From positions 1 to 64,000 of the forward strand of contig QCFE01000003.1 in the NCBI GenBank assembly GCA_003278425.1: 64,000 bases of DNA, written 5' to 3'. Origin of the DNA: Prochlorococcus sp. AG-363-B11. GTDB taxonomy: Bacteria > Cyanobacteriota > Cyanobacteriia > PCC-6307 > Cyanobiaceae. The stretch's first letter is position 1; every line of letters starts with the position of its first letter. The position numbers and the translations under genes are program-made. This document shows positions 35,076-46,761 of this stretch, piece by piece. Under the pieces are notes generated by a model, which was given only the letters and a program-made list of their open reading frames with translations, had not been told where the DNA came from and did not search any database.

Positions 35076-35975
35076 GTGAGTCTAATTAAATCAGGAAATA
35101 TCACACAGTCTTTAAGAGTAGGAGATAGAGTTCGCACTATTGCAGTTAGTTCACCTATCAATGATGAAGATTGCCTACTCCAAGGAATAAAAGTCTTTGA
35201 AGAGTGGGGACTAACATGTCAAAACCAAGTAACTGTTGGGAACCATTGGGGCTATCTTGCAGGGAAGGATCCATTCAGATATAGCCAACTCCACTCATAC
35301 AATCATTCTGAGGTAATTGCATTTGCGAAAGGAGGCTGGGGGGCTGGTCGATTACTGGAAAGACATCAACCATGGCGCAGAGGCTGGATTATTGGCTACT
35401 CAGATTTATCGTCACTCCTACTTTCTAGGCTTGCAGCAGGATTTGATGGAGCCGTCCATGGTCCTTTGGTTAGCTCTCTTTCAAAAGAACCTTCTTGGAG
35501 TAAAGATAGATTGAGATCACTTTTGTTCGAGAAGTCAGTTCCTGATCTTTTAGGGACTTCATGGAATCACGGCATAGGAACAGGTCCTTTAGTAGTAACA
35601 AATTTAACTGTTGCATCCAATCTTCTGGGAACAAAACATATGCCTAATCTAAAAGGTGCAATTTTAGTCTTGGAAGATATTGGTGAAGAACCTTACCGGA
35701 TTGACAGGATGTTGACACAATGGCGAATTCATGGGGTACTTCAAGATTTAGCTGGTTTGGCTTTCGGAAGTTTCCTAAACTGTGAAGAGCAAGAAGAAAA
35801 TACATCTCAAACATTTTCTCTCGAGGAAATTCTTAAAGAGCGTTCTAAAGATCTAAATATTCCTGTAATTGCAGAACTCCCAGTGGGACATTGTTGTGGG
35901 AATGCAGCATTACCTCTCGGGTGGGAAGCAACTATAAATGGGAATGAAGGAGTTCTTAGCGTTAAATCCTTTTAA
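35076..35975 (+). CDS. LD-carboxypeptidase (peptidase family S66)
   Basis: The 299-residue protein is an S66 LD-carboxypeptidase, which removes the terminal D-alanine from murein tetrapeptides during recycling in the cytoplasm. The nucleophilic serine is in [11 protein letters not shown] (about 106-116), the glutamate in [17 protein letters not shown] (about 201-217), and the histidine in [16 protein letters not shown] (about 270-285). The start is GTG, 3 bp after the prenyltransferase stop, implying cotranscription. Its end overlaps ispD by 14 bp tail to tail. A homologue active on cyanophycin-like or microcin substrates is less likely. Confidence 0.9.
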   Translation: MSLIKSGNITQSLRVGDRVRTIAVSSPINDEDCLLQGIKVFEEWGLTCQNQVTVGNHWGYLAGKDPFRYSQLHSYNHSEVIAFAKGGWGAGRLLERHQPWRRGWIIGYSDLSSLLLSRLAAGFDGAVHGPLVSSLSKEPSWSKDRLRSLLFEKSVPDLLGTSWNHGIGTGPLVVTNLTVASNLLGTKHMPNLKGAILVLEDIGEEPYRIDRMLTQWRIHGVLQDLAGLAFGSFLNCEEQEENTSQTFSLEEILKERSKDLNIPVIAELPVGHCCGNAALPLGWEATINGNEGVLSVKSF

Positions 35976-36636
35976 GGAGCAATGCTTCAGCAATAATCAG
36001 ATCAAATGGTGTGGTGACTTTTATGTTCGATGGAGAAGACTCCAGGATTTTCACAGGCCAACCAAGTTTTTCAAATAAAGCTGCATCATCTGTAACGCTC
36101 CAATCTTTCAGAAGAGCATGCTCATGTGCATTTTTCAGCTCAGAGATATTAAACCCCTGAGGAGTTTGTGCGGCCCATAACTGAGATCGGTCAGGCGTAC
36201 TAGTGATAAATCCATCATGAGAAACCTGCTTAATGGTGTCAGTCACGGGCGTAGCAGCAACCACAGCAATACCTTGCTTTACCAAGTCAGAACATTGATT
36301 CAATAATTGAGGTTCTACTAAACACCTTGCAGCATCATGAATAAGAACATGTTTTGCCTCAGGAGGTAATCCTTTCAACCCTCGCTGAACAGACTCTTGT
36401 CGAGTGCTACCACCATCAATCCAATGAATACGTAATCCACATTCTTCAGCCACAGAAAGGATTTCAGTCTTGTCTGAAGGCTGACCAACAATCCCAATCC
36501 AATCAATAGAAGCCGAGGCTTTGACCGAATCCAAAGTCCACGCCAATACTGGTCGGCCAGCCACATTTAGCAACAACTTATTGCAGTGAGCCCTCATACG
36601 TGATCCGCTACCAGCAGCGGCAATTAATAAATACAA
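35962..36636 (-). CDS. ispD: 2-C-methyl-D-erythritol 4-phosphate cytidylyltransferase
   Basis: IspD activates MEP with CTP in the plastid-type isoprenoid pathway that supplies carotenoids, phytol and quinone tails. The nucleotide-binding loop [19 protein letters not shown] (5-23), [11 protein letters not shown] (about 96-106), ATPVTDTIK and WAAQTPQGF are all present. Initiation is at TTG 36636, supported by AAGGAG 6 bp upstream. Its 3' end overlaps the convergent S66 gene by 14 bp. The 224-residue length is typical. Confidence 0.95.
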   Translation of the reverse strand: MYLLIAAAGSGSRMRAHCNKLLLNVAGRPVLAWTLDSVKASASIDWIGIVGQPSDKTEILSVAEECGLRIHWIDGGSTRQESVQRGLKGLPPEAKHVLIHDAARCLVEPQLLNQCSDLVKQGIAVVAATPVTDTIKQVSHDGFITSTPDRSQLWAAQTPQGFNISELKNAHEHALLKDWSVTDDAALFEKLGWPVKILESSPSNIKVTTPFDLIIAEALLLKRI

Positions 36637-36753
36637 AGCTTGCTCCTTTTTAAGAAAACTTGAAAAGCTTTCCAGTTAATCCACTCTGCTCTAATTTATT
36701 AGGCTTAAGTACAATCTGATTTGATCTCACTAATCAAGTAAACAAAACATCGC

Positions 36754-37506
36754 ATGACTTCTTCATCTCTTCTCAACGGTCAAACTGCAGTAATTACTGG
36801 CGCTAGCAGGGGAATAGGAAAGGCAATTGCTATCGAGCTAGCTAATTTAGGAGCCGAAATTGTTGTGAACTATGCAAATTCAGAACAACAAGCAGAAGAG
36901 ATAGTTTCTTTAATCAAACGCTCTGGGGGGAAAGCCTATTCGCTGAAAGCAAATGTGGCTGATGAAGAGTCAGCCAATCAATTAATAAATACTGTCCTTG
37001 AAAAGAGCAATCAAATAGATATTTTAGTCAATAATGCTGGGATAACAAAAGATGGTCTTTTAATGAGAATGAAAAACGAAGATTGGCAATCAGTGATCAA
37101 TCTCAATTTAACTGGGGTTTTCTTTTGCACTAAGGCTGTCTCAAGAATAATGCTTAAGAAGAAGAAAGGAAGAATTATTAATATCACATCAGTTGTAGGG
37201 ATAATGGGAAATGCAGGGCAAGCAAATTATGCGTCTGCTAAAGCAGGTGTCATTGGTCTTACTAGAAGCTCTGCCAAAGAGTTCGCAAGCAGAGGAATTA
37301 CAGTAAATGCAGTTGCTCCTGGATTTATAGAAACGGATATGACAAAAGACCTAGATTCAGGGCCAATCCTCTCAGCTATTCCTTTAGGCCGATTCGGGAA
37401 ACCTGAAGATGTAGCAGGGGCAGTTTGTTTCCTTGCTTCAGACCCTGCAGCAAGCTATATAACTGGACAAGTTTTACAAGTTGATGGTGGAATGGTTATG
37501 AGCTAA
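36754..37506 (+). CDS. fabG: 3-oxoacyl-[acyl-carrier-protein] reductase
   Basis: FabG reduces 3-oxoacyl-ACP with NADPH in fatty acid elongation. The SDR core is clear: TGASRGIGKAIA (15-26), NNAGITKDGLLMRM (about 92-105), catalytic serine in NITSVVGIMGNAGQANYASAKAG with tyrosine and lysine in YASAK (about 157-161), and the final ASDPAASYITGQVLQVDGGM. Length and active site are canonical for FabG. It is convergent with the 61-residue gene downstream and stands alone as a transcription unit. Confidence 0.95.
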   Translation: MTSSSLLNGQTAVITGASRGIGKAIAIELANLGAEIVVNYANSEQQAEEIVSLIKRSGGKAYSLKANVADEESANQLINTVLEKSNQIDILVNNAGITKDGLLMRMKNEDWQSVINLNLTGVFFCTKAVSRIMLKKKKGRIINITSVVGIMGNAGQANYASAKAGVIGLTRSSAKEFASRGITVNAVAPGFIETDMTKDLDSGPILSAIPLGRFGKPEDVAGAVCFLASDPAASYITGQVLQVDGGMVMS

Positions 37507-37522
37507 AAGAAACAAGTCCAAC

Positions 37523-37708
37523 TTATTCAATTGGTTGGCCCAGCTCATCACGCAACTTACGAATACGCTGTAAAAGCTTCAATCTTCTGCTTCTGGAAGT
37601 GGCGGTCAGAAACAGTCGTAAAGGGAAATAAATCACTGTCATCGTGCCGGCAAGCCCAGCCATCAAAATAAAAAATAACGATCCTGAATCATTCATACTT
37701 TGAACCAT
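37523..37708 (-). CDS. Small single-helix membrane protein, 61 residues
   Basis: The protein has one membrane segment (LFFILMAGLAGTMTVIYFPLRLFL, about 11-34) and then a basic helix (SRSRRLKLLQRIRKLRDELGQPIE). This resembles a small conserved picocyanobacterial membrane protein, although I cannot name a family. Two possible starts exist, ATG 37708 and ATG 37696 (MNDSGSLF). It converges on fabG with 16 bp between stops and is divergent from groEL across 127 bp. Real coding is likely because of the sensible topology and arginine-rich inner side. Confidence 0.55.
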   Translation of the reverse strand: MVQSMNDSGSLFFILMAGLAGTMTVIYFPLRLFLTATSRSRRLKLLQRIRKLRDELGQPIE

Positions 37709-37832
37709 AATCGCCTAACTGGTATTAGGCACTATTTGAATCTCAAAATTCAAAGGATTCGGCTTTCCCCACTTCTTAACATCTGACTTTTCGTAAGAGT
37801 GTAAAGACAAATTGTAAATAGGCTCTAACTAA

Positions 37833-39524
<1,692 letters not shown>

Positions 39525-39569
39525 TCATTCCTTTAAAAACAATTTCTTCTTTACAACTTTTTTAAGTTA

Positions 39570-40079
39570 TCAAGAAGCCTTAGGTATATTCCCTTTTGTT
39601 GGTATCAACCATCTTCTAAAACTACTTAACCTTGGGATAGGAGGTACTGTGGAAGCAGACAATGGAGGCTGATTAGATCGTGAATTTTGTATGTTTTCTA
39701 CTAATTGAGAAGAAAGAGTATTCTCATTACTGGAAAATTGAAGAAGGTTTTGATGATCAAGGGGTTCAAAATTTGCTTTTCCATCAAGAGACTCTTTTTT
39801 CATATCTAAGTTATTAATAATGCAAGCTTCTGAAGAAAGTTCGCTTTGCTCAATTTCTTCAGGTGGCAGACTATTAGACATTTGACTAGAGATTAGCTCC
39901 AAGTCATCCTTATATTCAATGTCGGAATCATAAAGAGCTTCAATACCAAAACGATGTACCAATTTACACCTAAGAGATATGAGATGATCTTGATCACCCA
40001 ATTGCATTGCTTCGGAAATCTTATTTCGAAGCTGAGTTTTTCGTAAAGGAATCAATTTCATCTGCATTAGTGAGGGCAC
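39570..40079 (-). CDS. Hypothetical protein beside the ABC exporter
   Basis: The 169-residue protein has an N-terminal helical part (KLIPLRKTQLRNKISEAMQLGDQDHLISLRCKLVHRFGIEAL, about 8-49), then a long Ser/Glu/Asn-rich, probably disordered middle, and a C-terminal basic stretch (SSFRRWLIPTKGNIPKAS). No known domain is recognised. It follows the exporter permease by 4 bp on the same strand, so it should be cotranscribed with the DrrAB-like genes. Starting at MPSLMQ is uncertain; internal methionines at 5 and 7 are alternatives. Confidence 0.55.
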   Translation of the reverse strand: MPSLMQMKLIPLRKTQLRNKISEAMQLGDQDHLISLRCKLVHRFGIEALYDSDIEYKDDLELISSQMSNSLPPEEIEQSELSSEACIINNLDMKKESLDGKANFEPLDHQNLLQFSSNENTLSSQLVENIQNSRSNQPPLSASTVPPIPRLSSFRRWLIPTKGNIPKAS

Positions 40080-40083
40080 AAAG

Positions 40084-40938
40084 TTAGATAAGTTTTCGAT
40101 TTAACAATGGTCGAGTGACAAGGAATAAACCAATTGTTAGAAGGGATAAAATCAATAAGCATCCATACCCGTTTATATCTCCATATGGAGCCTGGATAAG
40201 AACACTACCTAATCCAGTCGAACTGCTATAAGCAGCTCGAATAGGTTCTATAGCAAAGGTAAGGGGATTTATTGCTGCTAGCCACCCCAACCATGCTGGC
40301 ATGAAAGAAATTGGAACTAAAGCTGTACTTGCAAATAACAGTGGAAGGTTGGTGACGAATATGACAGCAATCAATTCAATGTGACCAGGCAAAATGAAGG
40401 CAAGGCCTAAACTTAATGCTGTAACAGCAAAAACCAGTATTAAAAGGGTTAAAAAAACCAAGAAGACACCTCCTTCGCTTGGCCAGCCATAACCTAAAAA
40501 GAAAGCAGCAGACATAATTGCAAAACATTGCAAAAGACTAATAGTAGATATATAAATAACCGAAGACACCACAATTGAACTACGACTCCGCAACGGAGCT
40601 ACTAACAATCTATTTAGGAATCCAAATTCACGATCAAACATTACTGGCAATCCAGCATTAAGTGCTCCACTAAAAGCTGTAAATACGATTATCCCTGCCC
40701 CAAGAAATCTGCCGTACTCCATTCCTCCAGGAAGAAAGTCTACAGGTGCATTTGCAAAAAGAGCTCCAAACAATACAAGCCATATCAAAGGTTGAAGTAC
40801 CCCTGCAATCAAAGTAGAAGGTCTTCTAATTAACTGTAGGAAAAGCCTTTTAGTTAAAGCAGAAACTTCCTGAAGAAATTGATTTAATGGTGTCTCTTCT
40901 TTATTTAGTGAGCTTGATGTAGAGAAAGTAGTGTTCAT
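40084..40938 (-). CDS. ABC-2 type exporter permease
   Basis: The 284-residue protein (from the ATG at 40938) has six membrane segments and the ABC-2 permease signature (about GRFLGAGIIVFTAFSGALNAGLPVMFDREFGFLNRLLVAPLRS). It pairs with the ATPase upstream to form a DrrAB-like exporter in the plasma membrane; the substrate is unknown. A longer frame from 40986 is less likely because the ATPase stop is at 40993. It lies in the order ATPase, permease, hypothetical protein. Confidence 0.85.
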   Translation of the reverse strand: MNTTFSTSSSLNKEETPLNQFLQEVSALTKRLFLQLIRRPSTLIAGVLQPLIWLVLFGALFANAPVDFLPGGMEYGRFLGAGIIVFTAFSGALNAGLPVMFDREFGFLNRLLVAPLRSRSSIVVSSVIYISTISLLQCFAIMSAAFFLGYGWPSEGGVFLVFLTLLILVFAVTALSLGLAFILPGHIELIAVIFVTNLPLLFASTALVPISFMPAWLGWLAAINPLTFAIEPIRAAYSSSTGLGSVLIQAPYGDINGYGCLLILSLLTIGLFLVTRPLLNRKLI

Positions 40939-40992
40939 TGATTTAAAATACCTAAGGTTTAAAGTATTGATCCTCCAAAGGATCAATACTTT

Positions 40993-42006
40993 TTATCTCA
41001 TTGATTGTTTTGCCTCTTTTTTAAAGTCCCTCTTACTAGAGACCTCAAGTTCTGCATCCATAAGTGTTTTACCAGTTGCCTTTAAATAAACATCATCCAA
41101 ACTTGGTCGACTTTCAGATAATGAAAAGATTCCAAAGCCAGCTTCATTTAAGTCCGAACGCATTTTTGACAAAGAGTCAGAATCATCAGCAAAAAAGTTT
41201 AAAGAAAAGCCTTGAGATGTATTAACTACAACATCATGCACCCCTCTAATCCCCAGAATTAATTGACGAACCTTTTCACCTTCAACTTGATTACTAAATT
41301 CTCGTACCTTTAGAGTCACTCGATTATTCCCTAACTCTTTTTTTAGTTCGCTCGGTGATCCCTGTGCAATGACTTTCCCAGAATCAATAATTGCCATCTG
41401 ATCAGAAAGTGCATCAACTTCTTCAAGATAATGACTACTTAACAAGATCGTAGTACCTTCGGTGTGAAGCTCCCTTAACAACGACCAAACTTTTGAACGG
41501 CTTTCTATATCTAACCCAACAGTTGGCTCGTCTAAAACTAGCAACTCAGGTTCATGCAATAGGCCAGCGGCAAGGTCAAGGCGTCTCTTCATACCTCCAG
41601 AATAAGTCCCAGATCGTCTATCAATCCATTCAGCCATATCAAGTCGATCAATCATCTCTAGAATTCGCTTGTCTCGATAATTTCTCCTTAAATGGTAGAG
41701 ATCACCATGGAGCTGAAGTAATTCCCTGCCGGTGAGAATTTTATCTATTGCTACTTCTTGAGCAACAAAACCAATCTTACTTCTGATATTTCTAGGGTTT
41801 TTCAAGACATTTTCTCCTGCTACAGTAACTGTCCCAGAATCGGGCTCCAAGAGAGTGCAAAGAATTCTTAGAGTTGTGCTTTTACCCGAACCGTTTGGTC
41901 CGAGAAGACCAAAGAGCGTCCCTTTAGGGATTTCTAAAGTCAATTTCCTTAGAGCAAGTACAGATCCGTAAGACTTCTCTAGATTATGAAGTTCAACCAA
42001 TAGCAT
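40993..42006 (-). CDS. ABC exporter ATP-binding protein (DrrA-like)
   Basis: The 337-residue ATPase has Walker A GPNGSGKSTT (38-47), the signature SGGMKRRLDLA (about 136-146), Walker B LLVLDEPTVGLD (about 153-164) and the switch histidine in LLSSHYLEE. The C-terminal 100 residues form a DrrA-type accessory domain (EVSSKRDFKK end). The ATG at 42006 is supported by canonical spacing to Walker A. It heads a three-gene minus-strand unit with the permease and a hypothetical protein, and follows the ctaB stop side by 86 bp. Confidence 0.92.
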   Translation of the reverse strand: MLLVELHNLEKSYGSVLALRKLTLEIPKGTLFGLLGPNGSGKSTTLRILCTLLEPDSGTVTVAGENVLKNPRNIRSKIGFVAQEVAIDKILTGRELLQLHGDLYHLRRNYRDKRILEMIDRLDMAEWIDRRSGTYSGGMKRRLDLAAGLLHEPELLVLDEPTVGLDIESRSKVWSLLRELHTEGTTILLSSHYLEEVDALSDQMAIIDSGKVIAQGSPSELKKELGNNRVTLKVREFSNQVEGEKVRQLILGIRGVHDVVVNTSQGFSLNFFADDSDSLSKMRSDLNEAGFGIFSLSESRPSLDDVYLKATGKTLMDAELEVSSKRDFKKEAKQSMR

Positions 42007-42092
42007 TAAAGAATGGATCAGTTAAGTACCTTATAGAAATCTAGAGAATAAATTGCAATTAGGTGAGCATAAATTTCCATCAAAAAGGATTT

Positions 42093-43097
42093 TCAACTCA
42101 ATCTGGAAAGATTGGTTAGATTTGAAAGAAGGTAAATAGCTTGATGATGAAATTGATCAGCTAATGAAAAGCGACTAACAACAAGTAAAAGACAAATACC
42201 AAACATATAAAGAATGGACCATCGGAACAATCCTTTAGCTCGATTTAAATCTTCTGGATCAATTGCCAATCTATGAAACATTTGAAATAATCTGACGTTA
42301 AAGGGAACCAACAAAACGCCATATAAGATTCCTCCTTCAGGAAGCGCAAAAATACCCAACCAACTCAGCAGAATAGTTGCCCACCCATATTGATAAATTG
42401 CCTTCGCGGTAAACACTGAGCCTTTCACAACCGGCAGCATAGGTATTCCTACAGATTGATAGTCATCTTTAAGAAGAATCGCCAAAGCCCAAAAATGTGC
42501 AGGAGTCCAAACCATCACTAAAGCAAATAACCACCAACCACTTAGGCCGACATGACCTGTTGCAGCTGCAGCTCCTACTAACGGTGGGATTGCCCCAGCG
42601 ACTCCTCCGATAACAATATTTTGAGAAGTCCGTGGCTTTAAAAATGCTGTATACAGAAGTACATAACTACACAATCCAAGTAAAGAAAGGCCTGCTGCTA
42701 AGCAATTAACGCCACTAACCAACAAAGCCGCAGCAGCCAATGTACAAGAAATTGCTCCAGCAAAAACACTAGAAGGGGACAATCTTCCTGAAGGCAAGGC
42801 CCTTGAGCTTGTTCGCTGCATTCGACCATCAAGATCCTGCTCCCAAAGACAATTCAGGGCACCTGCTGCTGCTGCTGCTAAAGCTCCTCCGCCAAGAGTG
42901 CATACTAACTTTGGAGAAGGTAATGGCCATCCTTCACTTAAGGCCATGCCTCCAAGAGTTGTTGCCAAAAGCAATGGAATAAGACGAGGCTTAGCAACTT
43001 CTAGCCAAGGAGGAAGCTTTACTTTTTTCCTTGAAGGAACAACTTCCTCCCGACTAGGAGAGGGAGAAAGTATCTGAGAAGAAGCGGAACTAACCAT
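42093..43097 (-). CDS. ctaB: Protoheme IX farnesyltransferase (heme O synthase)
   Basis: CtaB farnesylates protohaem to haem O, the precursor of haem A. The 334-residue protein shows the UbiA-family aspartate motifs [23 protein letters not shown] (about 84-106) and [16 protein letters not shown] (about 211-226), and about eight membrane segments. A polar N-terminal extension of 25 residues precedes the first helix. It overlaps the ctaA 3' end by 8 bp on the same strand, indicating translational coupling. Both are needed for the oxidase encoded divergently. Confidence 0.95.
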   Translation of the reverse strand: MVSSASSQILSPSPSREEVVPSRKKVKLPPWLEVAKPRLIPLLLATTLGGMALSEGWPLPSPKLVCTLGGGALAAAAAGALNCLWEQDLDGRMQRTSSRALPSGRLSPSSVFAGAISCTLAAAALLVSGVNCLAAGLSLLGLCSYVLLYTAFLKPRTSQNIVIGGVAGAIPPLVGAAAATGHVGLSGWWLFALVMVWTPAHFWALAILLKDDYQSVGIPMLPVVKGSVFTAKAIYQYGWATILLSWLGIFALPEGGILYGVLLVPFNVRLFQMFHRLAIDPEDLNRAKGLFRWSILYMFGICLLLVVSRFSLADQFHHQAIYLLSNLTNLSRLS

Positions 43098-44007
43098 GAC
43101 AAACCTCCAAAGAAGAATCTTCTAATTGTTCAGATTGAGAAGAAGGCAAATCAATTGGTCTTCGACAAATAAGCGCAGCCAAGCTAGCAACTAATAAAGA
43201 AGCAACAAGCTGATGCAACACTCTCAACAAAGGCTCACTTAGACCTAAGTTCAAAGATATGAAACCAATTATGATTTGCATCATTAAAAGAGAACAAACA
43301 AACAATAAAAATCGCCATTGTGCTCGAAACCATCCTCCTAAGTAAATAGAAGTTATTAGAAGGATGAAAACACCTAAAGCCGAGGGAATTACTGAAAGCT
43401 TATGAAAATCAAGTAAATAGCAATGACTCCCATTAGCAATGCATTTCTGAACAGACCAAGTTGTAGCCATACGACTCCCTATTAAACATTGAGCAAGTAT
43501 TCCCGAAAGGGATACCCCAGCTAACATCTTCCACCAAAAAGGTGACTCCATTTCAGAAGGGGAGATCAACAGTTGAGTCACTCCACTCATAAGCGCTAAA
43601 AGAGTCAAAGCCAAAAACAAATGTCCCACAACTACATAGGAAGGCAAAAGATCTATAACAGTTAAAGCACCAAGACCACCTTGCAAAAGGAGCATTAAAA
43701 AAATTAGAGCACTAAACCATGGAAACCATTTTGGCAAAGATGACCTATAAATCCAAGAAAATAACAATTGAAGCGAAAGTGTTATACCAACAAAAAAAGC
43801 ATCTAAACGATGAAACCATTCAAGAAATACCTGAAGGTTCATTCTATTAATGGGCAATAGAGAGCCATAACACAATGGCCAGTCAGGGCAAGCCAAACCT
43901 GCTTCCATAACACGTGTGGCTCCACCAATGACAACCAAAATGACAAGCGCTACAACAATATGTGCAGCCAACTTGCCAAGATGATCCCTAATCAAGCTTG
44001 GAGGCAA
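43090..44007 (-). CDS. ctaA: Heme A synthase
   Basis: CtaA oxidises the C8 methyl of haem O to formyl. The 305-residue membrane protein has eight hydrophobic helices, the [11 protein letters not shown] motif (about 39-49), the histidine [12 protein letters not shown] (about 62-73), and the second-half histidines [14 protein letters not shown]. Two cysteine pairs (ACPDWPLC and KCIANGSHC) fit the family. It overlaps ctaB by 8 bp and is transcribed divergently from ctaC across 259 bp. It is a dedicated maturation enzyme for the oxidase cluster. Confidence 0.95.
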   Translation of the reverse strand: MPPSLIRDHLGKLAAHIVVALVILVVIGGATRVMEAGLACPDWPLCYGSLLPINRMNLQVFLEWFHRLDAFFVGITLSLQLLFSWIYRSSLPKWFPWFSALIFLMLLLQGGLGALTVIDLLPSYVVVGHLFLALTLLALMSGVTQLLISPSEMESPFWWKMLAGVSLSGILAQCLIGSRMATTWSVQKCIANGSHCYLLDFHKLSVIPSALGVFILLITSIYLGGWFRAQWRFLLFVCSLLMMQIIIGFISLNLGLSEPLLRVLHQLVASLLVASLAALICRRPIDLPSSQSEQLEDSSLEVCHG

Positions 44008-44266
44008 ACTAGGAGAACTAACAGCCAGGTTTCAACGAGAATAGTTATAAAGCAAGGTAGCCATTCCTTAAGTTAAGACATGATATTTTTCAGGAGTACG
44101 CATAAATGCATACATATAAATCTCTCATTCCTGACACAAGTCCCATTAATATCCTCTCTTAGGTATCAAAAGAGCCACAAAAGAAAGAAATTATAAGGAA
44201 TCACTTGCGATCAAATAGAAGCTTCATGCGTAAAAGCAGAATTCTCTATAAGTTAGAAGTAAATCT

Positions 44267-45103
44267 ATGGAGTTCGTATTGCTGCCAACTACGGCTATAT
44301 ATACGATAATAATTAGCATCGCTCTAATTATTGGAGGGATTTGGGCTAGCGATAATCTCAACCTGCTTCCAGCTGTCGCTAGTTCTAATGCTCCTATCTA
44401 CGACGAATTATTCAGAGTCCTTTTTCTTATTGGCATAATACTTTTTGTTGGCATGACTGCCTTAGTGGTTTACAGCCTAATTAGATTTAGGCGAAAGCCA
44501 GGCCAGGTAGGTGATGGCTTAGCAATTGAAGGCAACTTGCCTTTAGAGATTTTTTGGACGGCTGTTCCTGCAATAGTTGTTTTATTTGTTGGGCTATACA
44601 GTTATGACATATATGATCGAATGGGAGGAATGCAATCGCTTGGCCAAAACTCTCATGAACACCACTCAATGAACACAGAAGAAAAAATCTGGGGTGGGAT
44701 TGGATCAGCCGTGAAGGAAGCGGGGGTAGAAAACAAAAGCCCTATGGTAAATATTGAAGTAACTGCTATGCAGTTTGCATTTCTTTTTAACTATCCTGAA
44801 GCCGACATAATTTCAGGAGAATTACATGTCCCAGTCGATCAACCTGTTAGTTTAAGAATGGAATCTAATGATGTAATCCATGCTTTTTGGGTTCCAGAAT
44901 TCAGACTAAAGCAAGATATAATACCTGGTCAGCCAACCGTATTGAACTTCACGCCTACTAAAGCGGGGAGATATCCAATTATTTGCGCAGAACTTTGCGG
45001 TCCTTATCATGGTGGAATGCGTTCAACTGTAGTAGTAGAAGAAGCCGAGGATTATCAAGCGTGGTTCAACAAGAATTCCAAAAAAGCTGAGATAGATCTA
45101 TGA
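44267..45103 (+). CDS. ctaC: Cytochrome c oxidase subunit II
   Basis: Subunit II takes electrons from cytochrome c6 or plastocyanin through the CuA centre. It has two N-terminal membrane helices, the glutamate in LPLEIFWTAVPAIVVL (about 87-102) and CuA ligands in HAFWVPEFRLKQD and CAELCGPYHGGM (about 243-254). It lacks a fused cytochrome c domain, as expected for the aa3 type. Stop and next start overlap as ATGA, so ctaC and ctaD are coupled. Divergent ctaA shares the upstream region. Confidence 0.95.
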   Translation: MEFVLLPTTAIYTIIISIALIIGGIWASDNLNLLPAVASSNAPIYDELFRVLFLIGIILFVGMTALVVYSLIRFRRKPGQVGDGLAIEGNLPLEIFWTAVPAIVVLFVGLYSYDIYDRMGGMQSLGQNSHEHHSMNTEEKIWGGIGSAVKEAGVENKSPMVNIEVTAMQFAFLFNYPEADIISGELHVPVDQPVSLRMESNDVIHAFWVPEFRLKQDIIPGQPTVLNFTPTKAGRYPIICAELCGPYHGGMRSTVVVEEAEDYQAWFNKNSKKAEIDL

Positions 45104-46761
45104 GCATTTCCGTTCCCCCATCCACAAATAAACGCTCAGCGAGCCTTCAACCGCAAGGTTGGTTGCGTTATTTTAGTTTTAGTCTCGACCATAAAGTCAT
45201 AGGCCTACAATATCTAATTTGTGGTTTCATTTTTTATTTAATTGGAGGAGCACTTGCAGGAGCAATACGAATAGAGCTAACTAGTCCAATCTCTGATTTC
45301 ATGCCAAGGGATGTCTACAACCAAGTATTAACTCTTCATGGAACCATAATGATCTTTTTATGGATTGTTCCAGTAGTAAATGGAGCATTTGGTAATTACT
45401 TAATTCCTTTTTATGTAGGTGCTCGCGACATGGCCTTCCCTAGGCTAAATGCCGTTGCATTTTGGCTAATTCCTCCAGCTGGGTTAATGCTAATTAGCAG
45501 TTACTTCATAAATGGTGCTGCTCAATCAGGATGGACTGCTTACCCTCCATTAAGTATCACAACCCCTGCAAGTGGACAAATCATCTGGATTATTTCTGTT
45601 CTTCTTTTAGGGGGAAGTTCGATATTTGGTGGAATTAATTTTATCGCTACTATTCTCAAACTGCGTAGACCAGGTTTAAAGCTAATGCAATTACCAATGT
45701 ATTGCTGGGCAATGCTAGGAACAAGCATATTAGTAGTCCTTTCTACACCTGTCTTGGCTGGTACGTTAATCCTCTTAAGTTTTGATATTGTTGCGCATAC
45801 AGGATTCTTCAATCCTTCTCTTGGTGGCAATGTAATTGTTTATCAGCATCTTTTCTGGTTTTACTCTCACCCCGCTGTTTACATTATGGTCCTGCCAGCA
45901 TTTGGCCTGGTGAGTGAAATATTGCCCGTTCATAGTCGGAAACCGCTATTTGGTTATGTAACTATGGTCTACTCGATCATGGGTATAGTAGTTCTTGGCC
46001 TTGTTGTCTGGGCGCACCATATGTTTACGAGTGGTACCCCACCTTGGATGAGATTATTCTTTACTATTGCAACTGCATTTATTGCCGTTCCAACTGGAAT
46101 AAAGTTTTTTAACTGGGTTGCGACTCTATGGGGTGGGCGAATTTCTTTAAACAGTGCAATACTTTTTTCTTGTGGATTTATTGTTAATTTTGTCCTAGGT
46201 GGCATAACAGGAGTAGCATTAGCTCAAGTACCGTTTGATGTTCATGTTCATGATACCTATTTCGTAGTCGCTCATTTTCACTACATAGTCTATGGTGGCT
46301 CGGTTTTTGTAATATTCTCTTCCATATATCATTGGTATCCAAAATTCACAGGTAGATTGCTGAACGAGGATATAGGAAGATTGCATTTTCTCATAACTTT
46401 TGTAGGCTTTAACCTATGTTTTGCTCCACAACATTGGCTAGGTCTAAATGGCATGCCACGTCGTGTAGCAGAATACGACCCTCAGTTTACTTTCGTTAAT
46501 CAACTTAGTAGCGTAGGAGCTCTCCTTATGGCACTAAGCACAATACCTTTCTTGTGGAATGTATTCTACAGTGCTTTTAAAGGCAAGCAATCTGGAGATA
46601 ATCCTTGGCAAGCCTTGACACCTGAATGGCTAACCAGTTCACCACCACCAGTTGAAAACTGGGTAGGAGAAGCTCCACTTGTGGTAGAGCCATATGGATA
46701 TGGCAAATCAACACCCGTAACAGATTCTAAAAAACCTATTGAGATAAAAGAAGGCCTATGA
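45100..46761 (+). CDS. ctaD: Cytochrome c oxidase subunit I
   Basis: The 553-residue catalytic subunit holds haem a and the a3-CuB centre in 12 helices. Landmarks are the first haem a ligand LTLHGTIMIF (about 88), the CuB His-Tyr-type WFYSHPAVYIMVLPAFG (about 252-268), HHMFTSGTP (about 307), and HDTYFVVAHFHYIVYGG (about 383-400) carrying two haem ligands. It overlaps ctaC and ctaE by 4 bp each (ATGA). The C-terminus ends PVTDSKKPIEIKEGL. It is a standard aa3-type respiratory oxidase. Confidence 0.97.
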   Translation: MSISVPPSTNKRSASLQPQGWLRYFSFSLDHKVIGLQYLICGFIFYLIGGALAGAIRIELTSPISDFMPRDVYNQVLTLHGTIMIFLWIVPVVNGAFGNYLIPFYVGARDMAFPRLNAVAFWLIPPAGLMLISSYFINGAAQSGWTAYPPLSITTPASGQIIWIISVLLLGGSSIFGGINFIATILKLRRPGLKLMQLPMYCWAMLGTSILVVLSTPVLAGTLILLSFDIVAHTGFFNPSLGGNVIVYQHLFWFYSHPAVYIMVLPAFGLVSEILPVHSRKPLFGYVTMVYSIMGIVVLGLVVWAHHMFTSGTPPWMRLFFTIATAFIAVPTGIKFFNWVATLWGGRISLNSAILFSCGFIVNFVLGGITGVALAQVPFDVHVHDTYFVVAHFHYIVYGGSVFVIFSSIYHWYPKFTGRLLNEDIGRLHFLITFVGFNLCFAPQHWLGLNGMPRRVAEYDPQFTFVNQLSSVGALLMALSTIPFLWNVFYSAFKGKQSGDNPWQALTPEWLTSSPPPVENWVGEAPLVVEPYGYGKSTPVTDSKKPIEIKEGL

